64,000 nucleotides of DNA from Bdellovibrio sp. (GTDB lineage Bacteria; Bdellovibrionota; Bacteriovoracia; Bacteriovoracales; Bacteriovoracaceae): positions 28,481 through 92,480 of the forward strand of contig JACPIU010000035.1 of the NCBI GenBank assembly GCA_016187935.1. The letters are read 5' to 3'. The notes under the pieces were generated by a model that saw only the letters and a list, made by a program, of their open reading frames with translations, did not search any database and was not told the origin of the DNA. A program made the position numbers and the translations under genes. Numbering within the stretch: the stretch's first letter is position 1; each line of letters begins with the position of its first letter. Below, one piece after another: positions 8,927 through 18,168 of the stretch.

Positions 8927-9250
8927 ATGACAGAGGCACAAAAGAAGGCGCCAAAAGAAGCCAAACCAGCAAAGGCCGATAATCCCTCGAAAGCAACTAA
9001 GACCCCTAAAGCTGCCAAAACAAAAAAGACCGCAACTAAAAGCGCAGCTCCTGTGGGCAAAAATGGTGTAGTAAAAAAGACAGATGCTTTTACCATTTTG
9101 CAAAAACGCTCCGGCCGCTATGCTGTTAAAGATGCAAATGGCAAATGGGTCAATGCGGAAGAAAAGGTGAAAATATTATTGGCCGCTGGATTGATTAAGG
9201 CCCCAGCAAAAAAGAAGGCCGCTCCGCCCCCTGAAACTGCCGAAGCGTAA
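8927..9250 (+). CDS. Lys/Ala-rich basic protein with small C-terminal domain
   Basis: A 107-residue protein. The first half is a low-complexity Lys/Ala/Pro tail that resembles histone H1-like bacterial proteins. Residues about 52-93 form a compact folded segment (TILQKRSGRYAVKDANGKW, then KVKILLAAGLIK), followed by another Lys/Ala/Pro tail. The start has a good AAGGAGAG ribosome site. Nucleic acid binding is plausible from charge alone; no enzyme motif is visible. The gene is monocistronic, with its own hairpin terminator. Confidence 0.75.
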   Translation: MTEAQKKAPKEAKPAKADNPSKATKTPKAAKTKKTATKSAAPVGKNGVVKKTDAFTILQKRSGRYAVKDANGKWVNAEEKVKILLAAGLIKAPAKKKAAPPPETAEA

Positions 9251-9262
9251 TAAAACAAATCT

Positions 9263-9284
9263 TTGGCCTCCGGAAGGAGGCCAA
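9263..9284 (+). terminator. Hairpin terminator after the basic protein gene
   Basis: Perfect 9-base arms TTGGCCTCC (9263-9271) and GGAGGCCAA (9276-9284) with a GGAA tetraloop, followed by GTTTCT. Confidence 0.8.
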
Positions 9285-9300
9285 GTTTCTGAGCATAACT

Positions 9301-10146
9301 ATGAAAATCCCTCAACTCGCTTGCGATTTGTTTCAACAGAAATCAAATTTCCGTTGTCAAAAAACTCTGGAAAGAAAACCTGTTGAAAATTTTCTTCAAA
9401 ATGCCCTTGATCTCATCTTTCCTGGCATGTTGCGAAAATCATTCAAGAATTCCTCCGAAATTCAAATATTGTTACAGGATCATTTCACCAACTTAGAAAA
9501 ATTTTTAAAAGTCTTAGGCGAGACACCCAATCATATTGATGAAATTATTCAATCGTACGCTCGTCAGCTTATCAGCATTAGCGCAAGTGTCAGTAAGGAC
9601 GCCGATGCTTTGCTTGAAGGTGACCCCGCCGCAAGCAACATCGAAGAAGTGTTACTTTGTTACCCTGGACTTTTTGCCGCAGCAACGTACCGTATCTCCC
9701 ATTTTTTCTATAAAAAAAGCAATAATATCTTTGCCCGTTTAATGAGTGAAATTGCCCATGAAAAAACCGGGATTGATATTCATCCAGGAGCGCAAATCGG
9801 AGATTCATTTTGCATCGATCACGGTACTGGTGTTGTTATCGGAGAAACGGCCATCATCGGCAAGCATGTCAAAATCTATCAAGGTGTGACCTTAGGTGCT
9901 TTAAGCGTGGATAAGGCCCATTCAAAAACCAAGCGCCACCCTACGATTGAAGATCAATGTGTCATTTATTCCCATGCTACAATTCTAGGTGGAGAAACAG
10001 TAATTGGGCATAATAGTATAATTGGCGGGAACGTCTGGATAACCAAAAGTGTCCCTCCCCATTCGCTGGTCTATCATAAAAGTGAAGTTAAACTTGATCA
10101 AAAAAAACAAATAACCCAACAAGAGGAGCTACATTATGAAATATAA
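9301..10146 (+). CDS. cysE: Serine O-acetyltransferase
   Basis: This transfers acetyl from acetyl-CoA to serine, giving O-acetylserine for cysteine synthesis. The N-terminal 140 residues are helical; the C-terminal half is a left-handed beta helix of hexapeptide repeats ([21 protein letters not shown]). The catalytic His lies in [13 protein letters not shown], and the GVTLGAL and KRHPTIED blocks are diagnostic. At 281 residues it resembles the longer SAT group. The last codons overlap cysK by 11 bases, so O-acetylserine production and use are translationally coupled. Its C-terminus ends in Ile, the residue that docks into the active site of the partner sulfhydrylase. Confidence 0.95.
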   Translation: MKIPQLACDLFQQKSNFRCQKTLERKPVENFLQNALDLIFPGMLRKSFKNSSEIQILLQDHFTNLEKFLKVLGETPNHIDEIIQSYARQLISISASVSKDADALLEGDPAASNIEEVLLCYPGLFAAATYRISHFFYKKSNNIFARLMSEIAHEKTGIDIHPGAQIGDSFCIDHGTGVVIGETAIIGKHVKIYQGVTLGALSVDKAHSKTKRHPTIEDQCVIYSHATILGGETVIGHNSIIGGNVWITKSVPPHSLVYHKSEVKLDQKKQITQQEELHYEI

Positions 10147-11065
10147 TTCAATTTTAGAAACCATCGGCAATACCCCTATCATTAAAATTACCTCCCTCTT
10201 TCCCGAGGCGGGTAAAAAAAATCTTGAAATATGGGTTAAACTTGAACGTGCCAATCCTGGTGGCTCGATCAAAGATCGAATTGCCATTTCTATGATTGAA
10301 GATGCTGAGAAAAAAGGACTGTTGAAAAAAGATACCACTATCATTGAACCAACTTCCGGCAATACTGGAATTGGTCTGGCGATGGTTGCCGCGGTCAAGG
10401 GTTACCGACTTATTTTGACCATGCCGGAAAGTATGAGCCTTGAACGACGTCGCCTGCTTTCTATTTATGGTGCCGAATTAGTTCTCACACCGCGGGAAAA
10501 AGGCATGAAAGGGGCCATAGAAAAGGCCAAAGAATTGCTCCAGGAAAAAGCTCCGGCCTGGATGCCGATGCAATTTGAAAATATGGCGAATGTTGAAGTA
10601 CATAGACAAACCACGGCGCAAGAAATCTTGAGCGATTTTCCTTCGGGACTTGATTACCTGATCACCGGAGTCGGAACAGGCGGACACATCACTGCCTGTG
10701 GTGAAGTTTTGAAGGCCAAATATAAAAACTTAAAAGTCTTGGCAGTTGAACCGAGCGATTCCCCTGTTTTATCTGGAGGAAATCCCGGCCCCCATGCCCT
10801 CCAAGGACTGGGCGCAGGATTTATCCCGACAATTTTAAATCGTGAGATCTTGGATGGTGTCATTACCATTCAAAAAGAAGAGGCCTATTCCTTCGCCCGC
10901 GACGCCGCCAGAAAAGTCGGCCTCTTCATCGGCGTTTCAAGCGGGGCCAGTCTCGCAGCTGTATCAAAAAAAATAGCTGATATCCCGAATGGATCGAAAG
11001 TCCTAACTTTCTGTTATGATACTGGTGAACGCTATCTGTCCATTGATGGTTTGTTTACTGTATAA
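10136..11065 (+). CDS. cysK: Cysteine synthase (O-acetylserine sulfhydrylase)
   Basis: A PLP-dependent fold-type II enzyme of 309 residues that makes cysteine from O-acetylserine and sulfide. The PLP Lys is in GGSIKDR (about residue 45), the substrate loop is TSGNTG, the phosphate-binding loop is GVGTGGH, and SSGAS lies near the C-terminus. The start ATG overlaps the end of cysE and has GAGGAG 8 bases upstream. The family includes CysM-like members; with cysE alongside, CysK function is the simplest reading. A kinase-like gene follows 13 bases downstream in the same operon. Confidence 0.93.
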   Translation: MKYNSILETIGNTPIIKITSLFPEAGKKNLEIWVKLERANPGGSIKDRIAISMIEDAEKKGLLKKDTTIIEPTSGNTGIGLAMVAAVKGYRLILTMPESMSLERRRLLSIYGAELVLTPREKGMKGAIEKAKELLQEKAPAWMPMQFENMANVEVHRQTTAQEILSDFPSGLDYLITGVGTGGHITACGEVLKAKYKNLKVLAVEPSDSPVLSGGNPGPHALQGLGAGFIPTILNREILDGVITIQKEEAYSFARDAARKVGLFIGVSSGASLAAVSKKIADIPNGSKVLTFCYDTGERYLSIDGLFTV

Positions 11066-11078
11066 GAACGGAGCATTA

Positions 11079-12428
11079 TTGAAAAAAGGGGCCACAGAAC
11101 GATTCCTGAAACTTGGATCATCGATAATTAAGGCCGGCGGACATCTTGTCAAAAGTGAATTTGACAGGAGAAAGAAAGATCTCTTGGTGAAGGTCGAGGG
11201 GACTCTTGAGGATGCTCAAATCCTCGGGAAAAAACTCGAAGCGGCCAAAGAAATAGTTCAAGTCATGGGAGAGCTAAAAGGCGCGGTGATGAAGCTGGGG
11301 CAAATCTTATCGTCCAGCGGCGACCTTATTCTCCCACCCGATATTTCAAATTTATTTCGTGAACTCCAAAAAAATGCCCCTCCCATGAAATGGGACGAAA
11401 TTGAAAAAGTTCTCAACACAGGTCTCGGCAATAAAACAAATACTATTTTCAAGGAAATCGATCCTGGGCCAATGGCCAGCGCCTCCATCGGACAAGTCCA
11501 CCGTGCTCGGTTATTGAACGGTGAAGATGTGGCAATTAAAATTCAATATCCCGATGTGGTTGCAGCGATCAAAAGTGATTTTAAAAATCTTCACATTTTG
11601 AAATCAATCTTAATGAAGTTACTTCCCTATGATGTGGATGTTGATCCAATTCTCGTAAATCTTCGAACAAGCATTCTCGCCGAGTGTGACTATTTAAGTG
11701 AGGCAAGAAACGCTGACATGTTCCACTCCACTTACGCTAAGAAATATCCCTATATGCTCTTTCCTAAAATCATCACTCATGCTTCAAGTTCCACTGTATT
11801 GACCATGCAGCTTGTGGAAGGTGATTCTCTGGAAGAGACTATGCAGCGAAGTCAGTTGGAAAAAGATGAGATGGGCCGAAAACTTTATGACTTTCATTTG
11901 GATTGTTGCTATACCACCGGACTCCTCCACGGTGATCCTCAAAATGGAAATTATCTTTTTAAAAAAGACCAAATCATTCTTTTGGATTTTGGGAATATTC
12001 AAAAATTGTCATTGGACTTTAGAAAAAACTATGTCGGTTTTTTGCGTGCCATCGAAAATGGGGACTTGAGGGCCTATCAGCAATATGGAATAAACTTAGG
12101 CGTTTTGACTATGCAGGATGACCAGGATTTTTTGGCGAAACATTTTTCCTTGGCCTCAAGCATTTTCTCACCTTTTGACCAAGTAGGAATTTTTCCTCCC
12201 CCCTTGGACAATCCTTTGCAGCTTATCCACCAATTTGTAAAAGGGATTAAACTCAAAGGAACTCACCGCCCTTGTGGTGAATTGGCGGTTATTGATCGCA
12301 CTCACCTTGGTCTGTACACCAAATTGCGCGCATGGAATTCTCACCTCGACTGGAAAGGGCCGAAAGATCGTATCTTAGGGGAGTTTGAAAACAACCTCCA
12401 ATCAGGAACTCTACCCCAATTTGCATAA
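11079..12428 (+). CDS. ABC1/UbiB-family atypical kinase
   Basis: The ABC1 (ADCK/UbiB/AarF) family comprises unusual ATP-binding kinases linked to quinone and lipid metabolism. Visible motifs are the KLGQ signature (LKGAVMKLGQILSSSGD), the nucleotide loop ASIGQVHRA, the Lys of VAIKIQYP, the catalytic-loop HGDPQNGN and the metal-binding LDFGN. The frame is open back into cysK, but a TTG at 11079 with GGAG 5 bases upstream is the likely start, giving 449 residues. No C-terminal membrane helix is clear. Placement behind cysEK is unusual for ubiB, so a ubiquinone role is not implied by context. Confidence 0.85.
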   Translation: MKKGATERFLKLGSSIIKAGGHLVKSEFDRRKKDLLVKVEGTLEDAQILGKKLEAAKEIVQVMGELKGAVMKLGQILSSSGDLILPPDISNLFRELQKNAPPMKWDEIEKVLNTGLGNKTNTIFKEIDPGPMASASIGQVHRARLLNGEDVAIKIQYPDVVAAIKSDFKNLHILKSILMKLLPYDVDVDPILVNLRTSILAECDYLSEARNADMFHSTYAKKYPYMLFPKIITHASSSTVLTMQLVEGDSLEETMQRSQLEKDEMGRKLYDFHLDCCYTTGLLHGDPQNGNYLFKKDQIILLDFGNIQKLSLDFRKNYVGFLRAIENGDLRAYQQYGINLGVLTMQDDQDFLAKHFSLASSIFSPFDQVGIFPPPLDNPLQLIHQFVKGIKLKGTHRPCGELAVIDRTHLGLYTKLRAWNSHLDWKGPKDRILGEFENNLQSGTLPQFA

Positions 12429-12491
12429 TTCACCGAGATGATGCTATATTACAACAACTCTCGATAAACTCATTTACCAAAGGAGGCCATT

Positions 12492-12578
12492 ATGATCGCA
12501 AAAATAGCAAGAATAGCAAAGATCGCAAAAAAGATCGCAAAGATGGTTCATGGTCTCCGCCCATCTTCTCTATCCTAA
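12492..12578 (+). CDS. 28-residue cationic amphipathic peptide
   Basis: A tiny gene with an ideal ribosome site (AAAGGAGG) 6 bases before the ATG. Its product begins MIAKIARIAKIAKKIAKMV: an Ile-Ala-Lys pattern giving a helix with one hydrophobic and one strongly basic face, followed by a short polar tail. It is built from near-repeats of the unit GATCGCAAA. A hairpin terminator follows at 12601-12619. The combination of strong translation signals, own terminator and membrane-active composition suggests a real peptide: type I toxin-like, antimicrobial or a membrane regulator. The function is not known. Confidence 0.55.
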   Translation: MIAKIARIAKIAKKIAKMVHGLRPSSLS

Positions 12579-12600
12579 TTTTCCATTGCGGAGACCTCAG

Positions 12601-12619
12601 CATACGAAATTTTCGTATG
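12601..12619 (+). terminator. Hairpin terminator after the small peptide gene
   Basis: CATACGAAA and TTTCGTATG arms around one base, followed by a T-rich stretch. A second inverted pair, GGTCTCCGC (12552-12560) and GCGGAGACC about 28 bases later, spans the end of the peptide gene. Confidence 0.6.
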
Positions 12620-12640
12620 CCATTTATTTTGGGGTAATCC

Positions 12641-13690
12641 ATGGATTCATTAAATTTAATGAATGGGCAGAACTGCGTCTACAAATCGCGCATTTTGCAC
12701 GAAGAAAAAAATTGTTACAGAGTGAAAATTGAAAGTGATGAAGTGAGGGCCGTTATTAGCGGGAAGATGCGTCATGAGGCCTTGGTGCCGTCAGAATTAC
12801 CAGCGGTGGGGGACTACGTGATGTGTTCTTATGAACCCCATAATTGCTCGGCACGCATTGAAAAAGTTCTCCCACGCATCTCTCATCTGACTCGCAAGGT
12901 GGCGGGAGATGCGTACAGCGAGCAGATCCTGGCCAGTAATTTGCAAGTGGTCTTTTACTTAACGTCGTTGAACATGGATTTGAATCTGCGACGTCTTGAG
13001 CGTTATTTGGTGATGATACGGGATGGTAATATTACTCCCGTGGTCTTGCTCAGTAAGGCGGACCTGGTGGACAAAAAAATCATTGGTGCAGCAATTGAGA
13101 AAGTCAAATCAGTTGCTCCCACGGTTGATGTTCATGCCATTTCAGCACGCCAAACTGAAACACTGGAAGGATTGAAAAAATACCTCCTTCCAGATTCGAC
13201 AGTGGCCTGTCTGGGATCATCGGGAGTGGGTAAATCGACTTTGACCAACTCCTTTTTGGGACATGATCTGCAAGCAACGCAAGAGATTAGCGAAGAAAGA
13301 GATAAAGGACGACATACCACGACTTCTCGCTCATTGTTTTATCTCGCCAACGGGTGCGCCTTTATTGATACGCCGGGGATTCGCGAAATCCAATTATGGG
13401 AAGGCCAAAGCGCCGGAATTGATGAATTGTTTAGCGACATCATCGCGCTTAGACTTCAATGTCAATATAGCAATTGTCACCACCAGCATGAACCGGGATG
13501 CCGAATCCAATTGGCCTTAAGTCAAGGATGCTTGGATGAAGCGCGTTTGAAAAGTTTTTTAAAGCTGGAACGAGAGCAGGCCTATATGCGAATGAAGGTG
13601 AATGCTACCAGTCGAAGGCAGCAAAAAGACATTTGGAAAAAACGCAGTCATGCCTATCGGCGAGGACGAAAAGCGGAGTGGAATTTATAG
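12641..13690 (+). CDS. rsgA: Ribosome small subunit-dependent GTPase A
   Basis: This circularly permuted GTPase helps late maturation of the 30S subunit. An N-terminal OB-fold (about 1-85) is followed by the G domain with G4 motif SKADL, the P-loop GSSGVGKST (about residue 190) and G3 motif DTPGI. The C-terminal zinc finger has Cys and His residues in CQYSNCHHQHEPGC. The Arg/Lys-rich tail is typical. At 349 residues it matches the family. The start codon follows a weak GGGG ribosome site. Confidence 0.95.
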   Translation: MDSLNLMNGQNCVYKSRILHEEKNCYRVKIESDEVRAVISGKMRHEALVPSELPAVGDYVMCSYEPHNCSARIEKVLPRISHLTRKVAGDAYSEQILASNLQVVFYLTSLNMDLNLRRLERYLVMIRDGNITPVVLLSKADLVDKKIIGAAIEKVKSVAPTVDVHAISARQTETLEGLKKYLLPDSTVACLGSSGVGKSTLTNSFLGHDLQATQEISEERDKGRHTTTSRSLFYLANGCAFIDTPGIREIQLWEGQSAGIDELFSDIIALRLQCQYSNCHHQHEPGCRIQLALSQGCLDEARLKSFLKLEREQAYMRMKVNATSRRQQKDIWKKRSHAYRRGRKAEWNL

Positions 13691-13692
13691 GA

Positions 13693-13718
13693 GATAGGCC
13701 CAGCAAAATGGGCCTATC
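13693..13718. terminator. Hairpin between convergent genes
   Basis: GATAGGCCCA (13693-13702) and TGGGCCTATC (13709-13718), loop GCAAAA. No T-tract, but its position between rsgA and the convergent cytochrome gene fits a terminator. Confidence 0.5.
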
Positions 13719-13777
13719 CATCGCAGGCGTCGAGTCCGCAGGCCAAGCCCTGGAAAATCAAAATCCGAAAGGTATTA

Positions 13778-15232
13778 CTATTGAGCATAACGCTTCTTAA
13801 AATCCTCTGATGCTTTCTTGCGTGCCGCCTTTTCCGCTTCGGATGATTTCCCTAGGAACCAGCGATGCATTTCGCTGTTGAGAATTTCATCCATTTTCGC
13901 TTCAACTTCCTTGGCAGCAGACTTCTTACTGCCACCTTCTTCTTTACCGAGATGAATGATATGACGAAGTTCGGGAATAAATTCATCATAAAAACGGTGC
14001 GCCACCTCATACATTCCATGCCATTGTGTATAATCGGGTCCCATCATGGCAGCGCCATGGCGCGCCCGCCGACCTTCGTGGTGCCAGAGGAAGTAATAGG
14101 TAAAATCAATTGTTTCATCAAAGGTGGTATCGGGTGTAATAAGCGATTTGGCATTGAGCATTTTGTATAATTCCGTGGCGGGTTTTCCAAACTTGTCATT
14201 GTAGAGATTGACCACGTTATCATACTGGATATACCAATTGCTTACCCATCCAGCGGCATGGCAACTCTGGCAAACATCCTTCATATCCTCGCGTCTTTTT
14301 TCCCAGGGAACAATATTCTTATGGCCCAATTTTTTGGCCGCTTCATCAATTTTTTCCGAGATCGGTGGTCTTAATGTCCATGAAATTCTCTTCCCTACAT
14401 CGTGGGTTCTTTTCAATGTTTTGGTGGCCCCCATGTGGCAAGTAGAGCAGGTAGGGCCTTGCTCATAATGCTTGCCCGGAATCCAATCGAGCTTGGTCAT
14501 CCCTTTGGCAAAACGGGCCCTGTTGGCAGCGAAGGCAATACCGTGCTTGGATTCAGTATAAACTTCTATTTGAGGATGATCGGGGCCCATATGACAACGG
14601 CCGCAATTTTCCGGTTGGCGTGCCTGGGCAATAGAGAAATTATGACGTAAATGGCAGGCGGTACAGCTTCCCTTAGATCCATCAGGATTTAGTCGACCCA
14701 TGCCGGTATTTGGCCAAGTAGCTGGATCAAGCTTGCCAGGGCCTAAAACTTTGATTTCCGAGCCATGACATTGCAAACAACCTGAGACAGCGGCGGCAGA
14801 ACTTTTTATCTTATTCCCTTTCTCATCATAAATGACGTGGCCTTCCACCACTTCCGCCAAAACATTATCCAGGCTCCCCAGAATTTTTCCGGCATCGGCG
14901 TGATGGCTATTTTGAAATTCGGTCGCCTCCTCTTCATGGCAAGTGGCGCAGTCATTAGGAGTCACGATTGTGGTGATGAGCGAACCTTCATGCATAAAAG
15001 CATCAGGCCGCTCTTTGGTTGAACCATGACAGTCTAGACAACTAACGCCTTCCCTTGAGTGCCGACTTTCTTTCCATTGTCCCACGATTCCAGGTGAGGT
15101 TTTTTGATGACATTCAATACAGCCTTTTGCAGTTCCCCCTTGGCCTTTTTTGGCAAAGGTCGGGGTGGCAAGCAAAAAAAGCGTAGCGCACAGCGCTGCC
15201 GCCAGAATTTGAATAGTCCGATACGTTTCCAT
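13778..15232 (-). CDS. Octaheme cytochrome c, hydroxylamine oxidoreductase (HAO) family
   Basis: A periplasmic multiheme protein of 484 residues. The start at 15232 gives a Sec signal (ILAAALCATLFLLATPTFA) and has TTGGAG upstream; the open frame extends 23 residues further but without a signal. Eight CxxCH motifs are present (CIECH, CLDCH, CATCH, CLQCH, CTACH, CGRCH, CSTCH, CQSCH). After the last heme comes RRARHGAAMMGPDYTQWHG, a block characteristic of HAO-like octaheme enzymes. HAO homologs oxidise hydroxylamine or, in reductive versions, reduce nitrite/hydroxylamine. Which direction applies depends on the tyrosine cross-link to the P460 heme; I cannot decide that here. It stands alone, without a visible quinone-linked partner gene. 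Confidence 0.85.
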   Translation of the reverse strand: METYRTIQILAAALCATLFLLATPTFAKKGQGGTAKGCIECHQKTSPGIVGQWKESRHSREGVSCLDCHGSTKERPDAFMHEGSLITTIVTPNDCATCHEEEATEFQNSHHADAGKILGSLDNVLAEVVEGHVIYDEKGNKIKSSAAAVSGCLQCHGSEIKVLGPGKLDPATWPNTGMGRLNPDGSKGSCTACHLRHNFSIAQARQPENCGRCHMGPDHPQIEVYTESKHGIAFAANRARFAKGMTKLDWIPGKHYEQGPTCSTCHMGATKTLKRTHDVGKRISWTLRPPISEKIDEAAKKLGHKNIVPWEKRREDMKDVCQSCHAAGWVSNWYIQYDNVVNLYNDKFGKPATELYKMLNAKSLITPDTTFDETIDFTYYFLWHHEGRRARHGAAMMGPDYTQWHGMYEVAHRFYDEFIPELRHIIHLGKEEGGSKKSAAKEVEAKMDEILNSEMHRWFLGKSSEAEKAARKKASEDFKKRYAQ

Positions 15233-15301
15233 GAGGAACTCCAATGAATCTTGATAGTGATTATTGTCTGGTAGCATAAAGGCAAAAACAGGTACTTTCA
15301 C

Positions 15302-15455
15302 TGATATTTCTCATGCTTTTGGCTTATTTTTACTAAGAAGTCTCCCTGTCGCAGAAATAAAAATGTAGTGATCTTTTACAAAACTATTACTTGAGCCCGG
15401 CCTGAAATACGTGAAACAATGCGAAAAAAATAAATGCGATACGAAAGGAGTATGA
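15302..15455. promoter_or_regulatory. Divergent promoter region between cytochrome and flavoprotein genes
   Basis: AT-rich spacer between divergent start codons. It must hold promoters for both genes, but I see no convincing -35/-10 pair. The right end carries the AAAGGAG ribosome site of the flavoprotein gene. Confidence 0.35.
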
Positions 15456-16895
15456 ATGAATCTACCTATCATCATTCAGGGAGGAATGGGCATTGGAGTA
15501 TCGAACTGGCGTCTCGCCAGGGCCGTTTCGCTGCTTGGGCAGCTCGGCGTGGTGTCTGGAACAGGCATCAATACTGTTATTATCAGAAGACTCCAAGATG
15601 GTGACCCAGAGGGCGATGTTAGACGGGCCATTGGGCATTTTCCAGATCAAGACTACGCTCAAGAAGTTCTTCGACTTTATTTTCTGCCCAAGGGCCGTGA
15701 AAGTGGCAAGTCCTATAAACGATGCTCCCTTCCTTGCATCGATGCTCCACTTCCACTGCAGCGGCTAGGTGTGCTGGCGAGTTTTGTGGAAGTCTTTCTG
15801 GCCAAGGAAAACCATGCGGGCGTAATTGGGATTAACTTTTTAGAAAAACTTCAGACTTCAAATCTCAGTGGAATTTATGGTGCCATGCTGGCCGGGGTTG
15901 ATTATGTTCTTATGGGGGCGGGTATTCCGCGCGAAATTCCTGGCGTCTTAGATAAATTCGCCGAGCAAAAAGAGGCCTCTCTTAAAATCTCAGTCATTGG
16001 AGCGGCCACTCCATCAGATCTTCGAGCGAGCTTTGATCCCTCTCTAGTTTTTCCTAAAATAATGGCCAAATCCCTGAAGAGGCCAAAATTTCTTGCGATC
16101 ATTTCATCGGACACTTTGGCCTTGCATCTAGTGCGAAAGGCCACAGGAACGGTAGAAGGTTTTATCATCGAAGGTGCTTCGGCCGGCGGCCACAATGCTC
16201 CTCCCAGAGGCCCATTACAACTCAATCAACTAGGTGAACCGATCTATGGCATTAATGATGAACCCAATTTAGCATCGTTTCGAAAAATCGGACTCCCTTT
16301 TTGGCTGGCAGGAACCTTCGGATCGCCTGAGAAAGTTCAGCAAGCACTGGACCTCGGTGCCGCAGGTGTGCAAGTGGGAACGGCATTCGCCTTTTGTAAT
16401 GAATCGGGTGTAACCGAAAGCTTACGTCAGGCGGTGATTGATAAATGGTGTGGTCTGGAGGACTCAAACCTGCCGGCGGTTTTTACTGATCCGCTGGCAT
16501 CCCCGACCGGATTTCCCTTTAAAGTGGCCCCCTTGGCCGGGACCTTATCCGAATTTTCATCATACCAAGCTCGGCCACGAAAATGTGATATCGGCCATCT
16601 CAGGCAACCTGTTCTTACCTCGGACGGTGCAATCGTTTATCGCTGCCCAGCGGAACCTGTGGCGGATTTCATTCACAAAGGTGGTGCAAATGACGAAACG
16701 CTGAAGCGCAAGTGTCTTTGCAATGCTTTGTTGTCAAATATCGGTGCCGCCCAAATTCAAGATGATGGATATGAGGAATTACCGCTGTTGACTGCCGGAG
16801 ATGATCTCACTCACCTAAAACAATTTCTATCTCCGGGGAAACGAAGCTATAGCGCGCAAGATGTGCTGGCCCATTTGACTATGAAGACTATCTAG
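15456..16895 (+). CDS. Nitronate monooxygenase (2-nitropropane dioxygenase)-like flavoprotein
   Basis: A TIM-barrel FMN protein of 479 residues. The N-terminus IIIQGGMGIGVSNWRLA is the family's start motif; EGASAGGHNAP supplies the flavin phosphate-binding Gly and the His typical of the NPD family; LAGTFGSPE and AAGVQVGTAFAFCNES complete the barrel. The length is greater than classical enzymes (about 320-380) because of a C-terminal Cys-containing extension (CSLPC near residue 92 and CLCNALLSNIG near residue 430). It could denitrate nitronates or act as an enoyl reductase-like flavoprotein, as in PfaD. Good ribosome site AAAGGAG. It overlaps the convergent gene by 8 bases. Confidence 0.8.
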   Translation: MNLPIIIQGGMGIGVSNWRLARAVSLLGQLGVVSGTGINTVIIRRLQDGDPEGDVRRAIGHFPDQDYAQEVLRLYFLPKGRESGKSYKRCSLPCIDAPLPLQRLGVLASFVEVFLAKENHAGVIGINFLEKLQTSNLSGIYGAMLAGVDYVLMGAGIPREIPGVLDKFAEQKEASLKISVIGAATPSDLRASFDPSLVFPKIMAKSLKRPKFLAIISSDTLALHLVRKATGTVEGFIIEGASAGGHNAPPRGPLQLNQLGEPIYGINDEPNLASFRKIGLPFWLAGTFGSPEKVQQALDLGAAGVQVGTAFAFCNESGVTESLRQAVIDKWCGLEDSNLPAVFTDPLASPTGFPFKVAPLAGTLSEFSSYQARPRKCDIGHLRQPVLTSDGAIVYRCPAEPVADFIHKGGANDETLKRKCLCNALLSNIGAAQIQDDGYEELPLLTAGDDLTHLKQFLSPGKRSYSAQDVLAHLTMKTI

Positions 16896-18168
16896 ATTTC
16901 AGCATTTCACTTAACACCGCCCGCCCAAGTTCAACATCATCCTCATCCGGACAGTTAAACCCCTTGGGGATGTGAAAATGCTTTCCAAGTGCAATTTGAT
17001 AATCAGGAGCGAGACCTAAACCGCTCCATGGGTCCATACCACCACTGACATAGACCATGGGTACTTTTAAGTTTTTTACCATGCTGAAAAGAGACCATGG
17101 GCCACTATTACTGTAACGCGAACTTTGACCGAATAAAGATTCACATTCTTTAATAAAGTCCTGACGCTTTTTAGTGAAAATACTTTTCGCCCGACTTGAA
17201 ACGGCGAAAACACCAAGTTCCGTACATTGCTGATATTTTCCAACTCTCCAACCGAATTTTCCAGTGACCGCCTCGCTATGGGAGAGTGTCTTTTTTGAAA
17301 TTGATTCAACAAAATGCCAGGCCTGACTTTTTGAGAAAAGAAAATCCAAACCGTGGAGAATCGGAAAAAAAAAAGAGGTTGGCAGATAAGATAATAACTT
17401 GAAAAACGGAAGCAACGATGCGAAACGAGCTTGCTCGGATAGGCCATAGATGATTGCGACAAGAAATTCTCGCTCTTTCCAATTGGCACTATAAAGCGGA
17501 GCGGGAGCGAGATGATCAATATGTGAGGCAAGACGGTGATAAAAATCGTCTCCGAAATTTGAGCGAACTTTTTGATCATAATGTTCCATCATGAAAGGCC
17601 ATTCCATAAGTCCGCTCGAAGACAATATGACTTTCATATCCTCAGGATAATTTGCCGCCAAATTAATCGCCAAACTGCCACCATAGCGATATCCGGCCAC
17701 CATCCATGGCCCGGTGTATGTTTTTTTGAGTTCTTCAATCACACGGTGATAATCGGCCAATGCCTGACCAATTTTAATATATGATGGAACCGTTTGATCG
17801 GGATCAGGAGTTACGCTCTGTCCGAGACCTCGGTGTTCGGCCTGGATAAAAATGACATTCATCGGCCGTCCATACTCCCTAAAAAGTCTGATCATGAATT
17901 GATCGGTGGTGTCTTCAATGGCCAAATGAAAAAAAACCGGTGAATGAACAGGTGCACCTTTAGGAATGAGGATATCAATATTTTGTTTGAACTTAGCACC
18001 GTTTGGATCGGCATGATCAATCGGCTGTTGGATCGAGGTATGAGAGATGACATAATCTTCAGTATCGTGGAATGTAAAAAACACCAAAACGCAGGTAGAA
18101 AAAACAAACAACAATCCCAGGATTGCTAACATCAAAGGTTTAACTTTCACGTAATTCCAGATCATCAT
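16888..18168 (-). CDS. S28 (prolyl peptidase-like) family protein, probable pseudoenzyme
   Basis: An alpha/beta-hydrolase-like protein of about 426 residues with a hydrophobic N-terminal signal/anchor (about 11-32). Family landmarks are present: EHRGLGQS (cf. EHRYYG), the elbow GYRYGG, and GGMDPWSG near residue 375, which holds the charge-relay Asp. In S28 enzymes the elbow reads GGSYGG with Ser as nucleophile; here the codon is CGC (Arg161). The catalytic His position near the C-terminus is occupied by Asn (GFNCPD). Two of three catalytic residues are therefore missing, so a binding rather than proteolytic role is likely. The gene overlaps the rhomboid stop; a GTG at 18150 is an alternative start. 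Confidence 0.7.
   Translation of the reverse strand: MMIWNYVKVKPLMLAILGLLFVFSTCVLVFFTFHDTEDYVISHTSIQQPIDHADPNGAKFKQNIDILIPKGAPVHSPVFFHLAIEDTTDQFMIRLFREYGRPMNVIFIQAEHRGLGQSVTPDPDQTVPSYIKIGQALADYHRVIEELKKTYTGPWMVAGYRYGGSLAINLAANYPEDMKVILSSSGLMEWPFMMEHYDQKVRSNFGDDFYHRLASHIDHLAPAPLYSANWKEREFLVAIIYGLSEQARFASLLPFFKLLSYLPTSFFFPILHGLDFLFSKSQAWHFVESISKKTLSHSEAVTGKFGWRVGKYQQCTELGVFAVSSRAKSIFTKKRQDFIKECESLFGQSSRYSNSGPWSLFSMVKNLKVPMVYVSGGMDPWSGLGLAPDYQIALGKHFHIPKGFNCPDEDDVELGRAVLSEMLKSR

Noticed and set aside
13693..13718. Hairpin with GGGCCTATC as a fragment of the 125-bp element at 18861
   Set aside because: Only about ten bases are shared; too short to claim relation.
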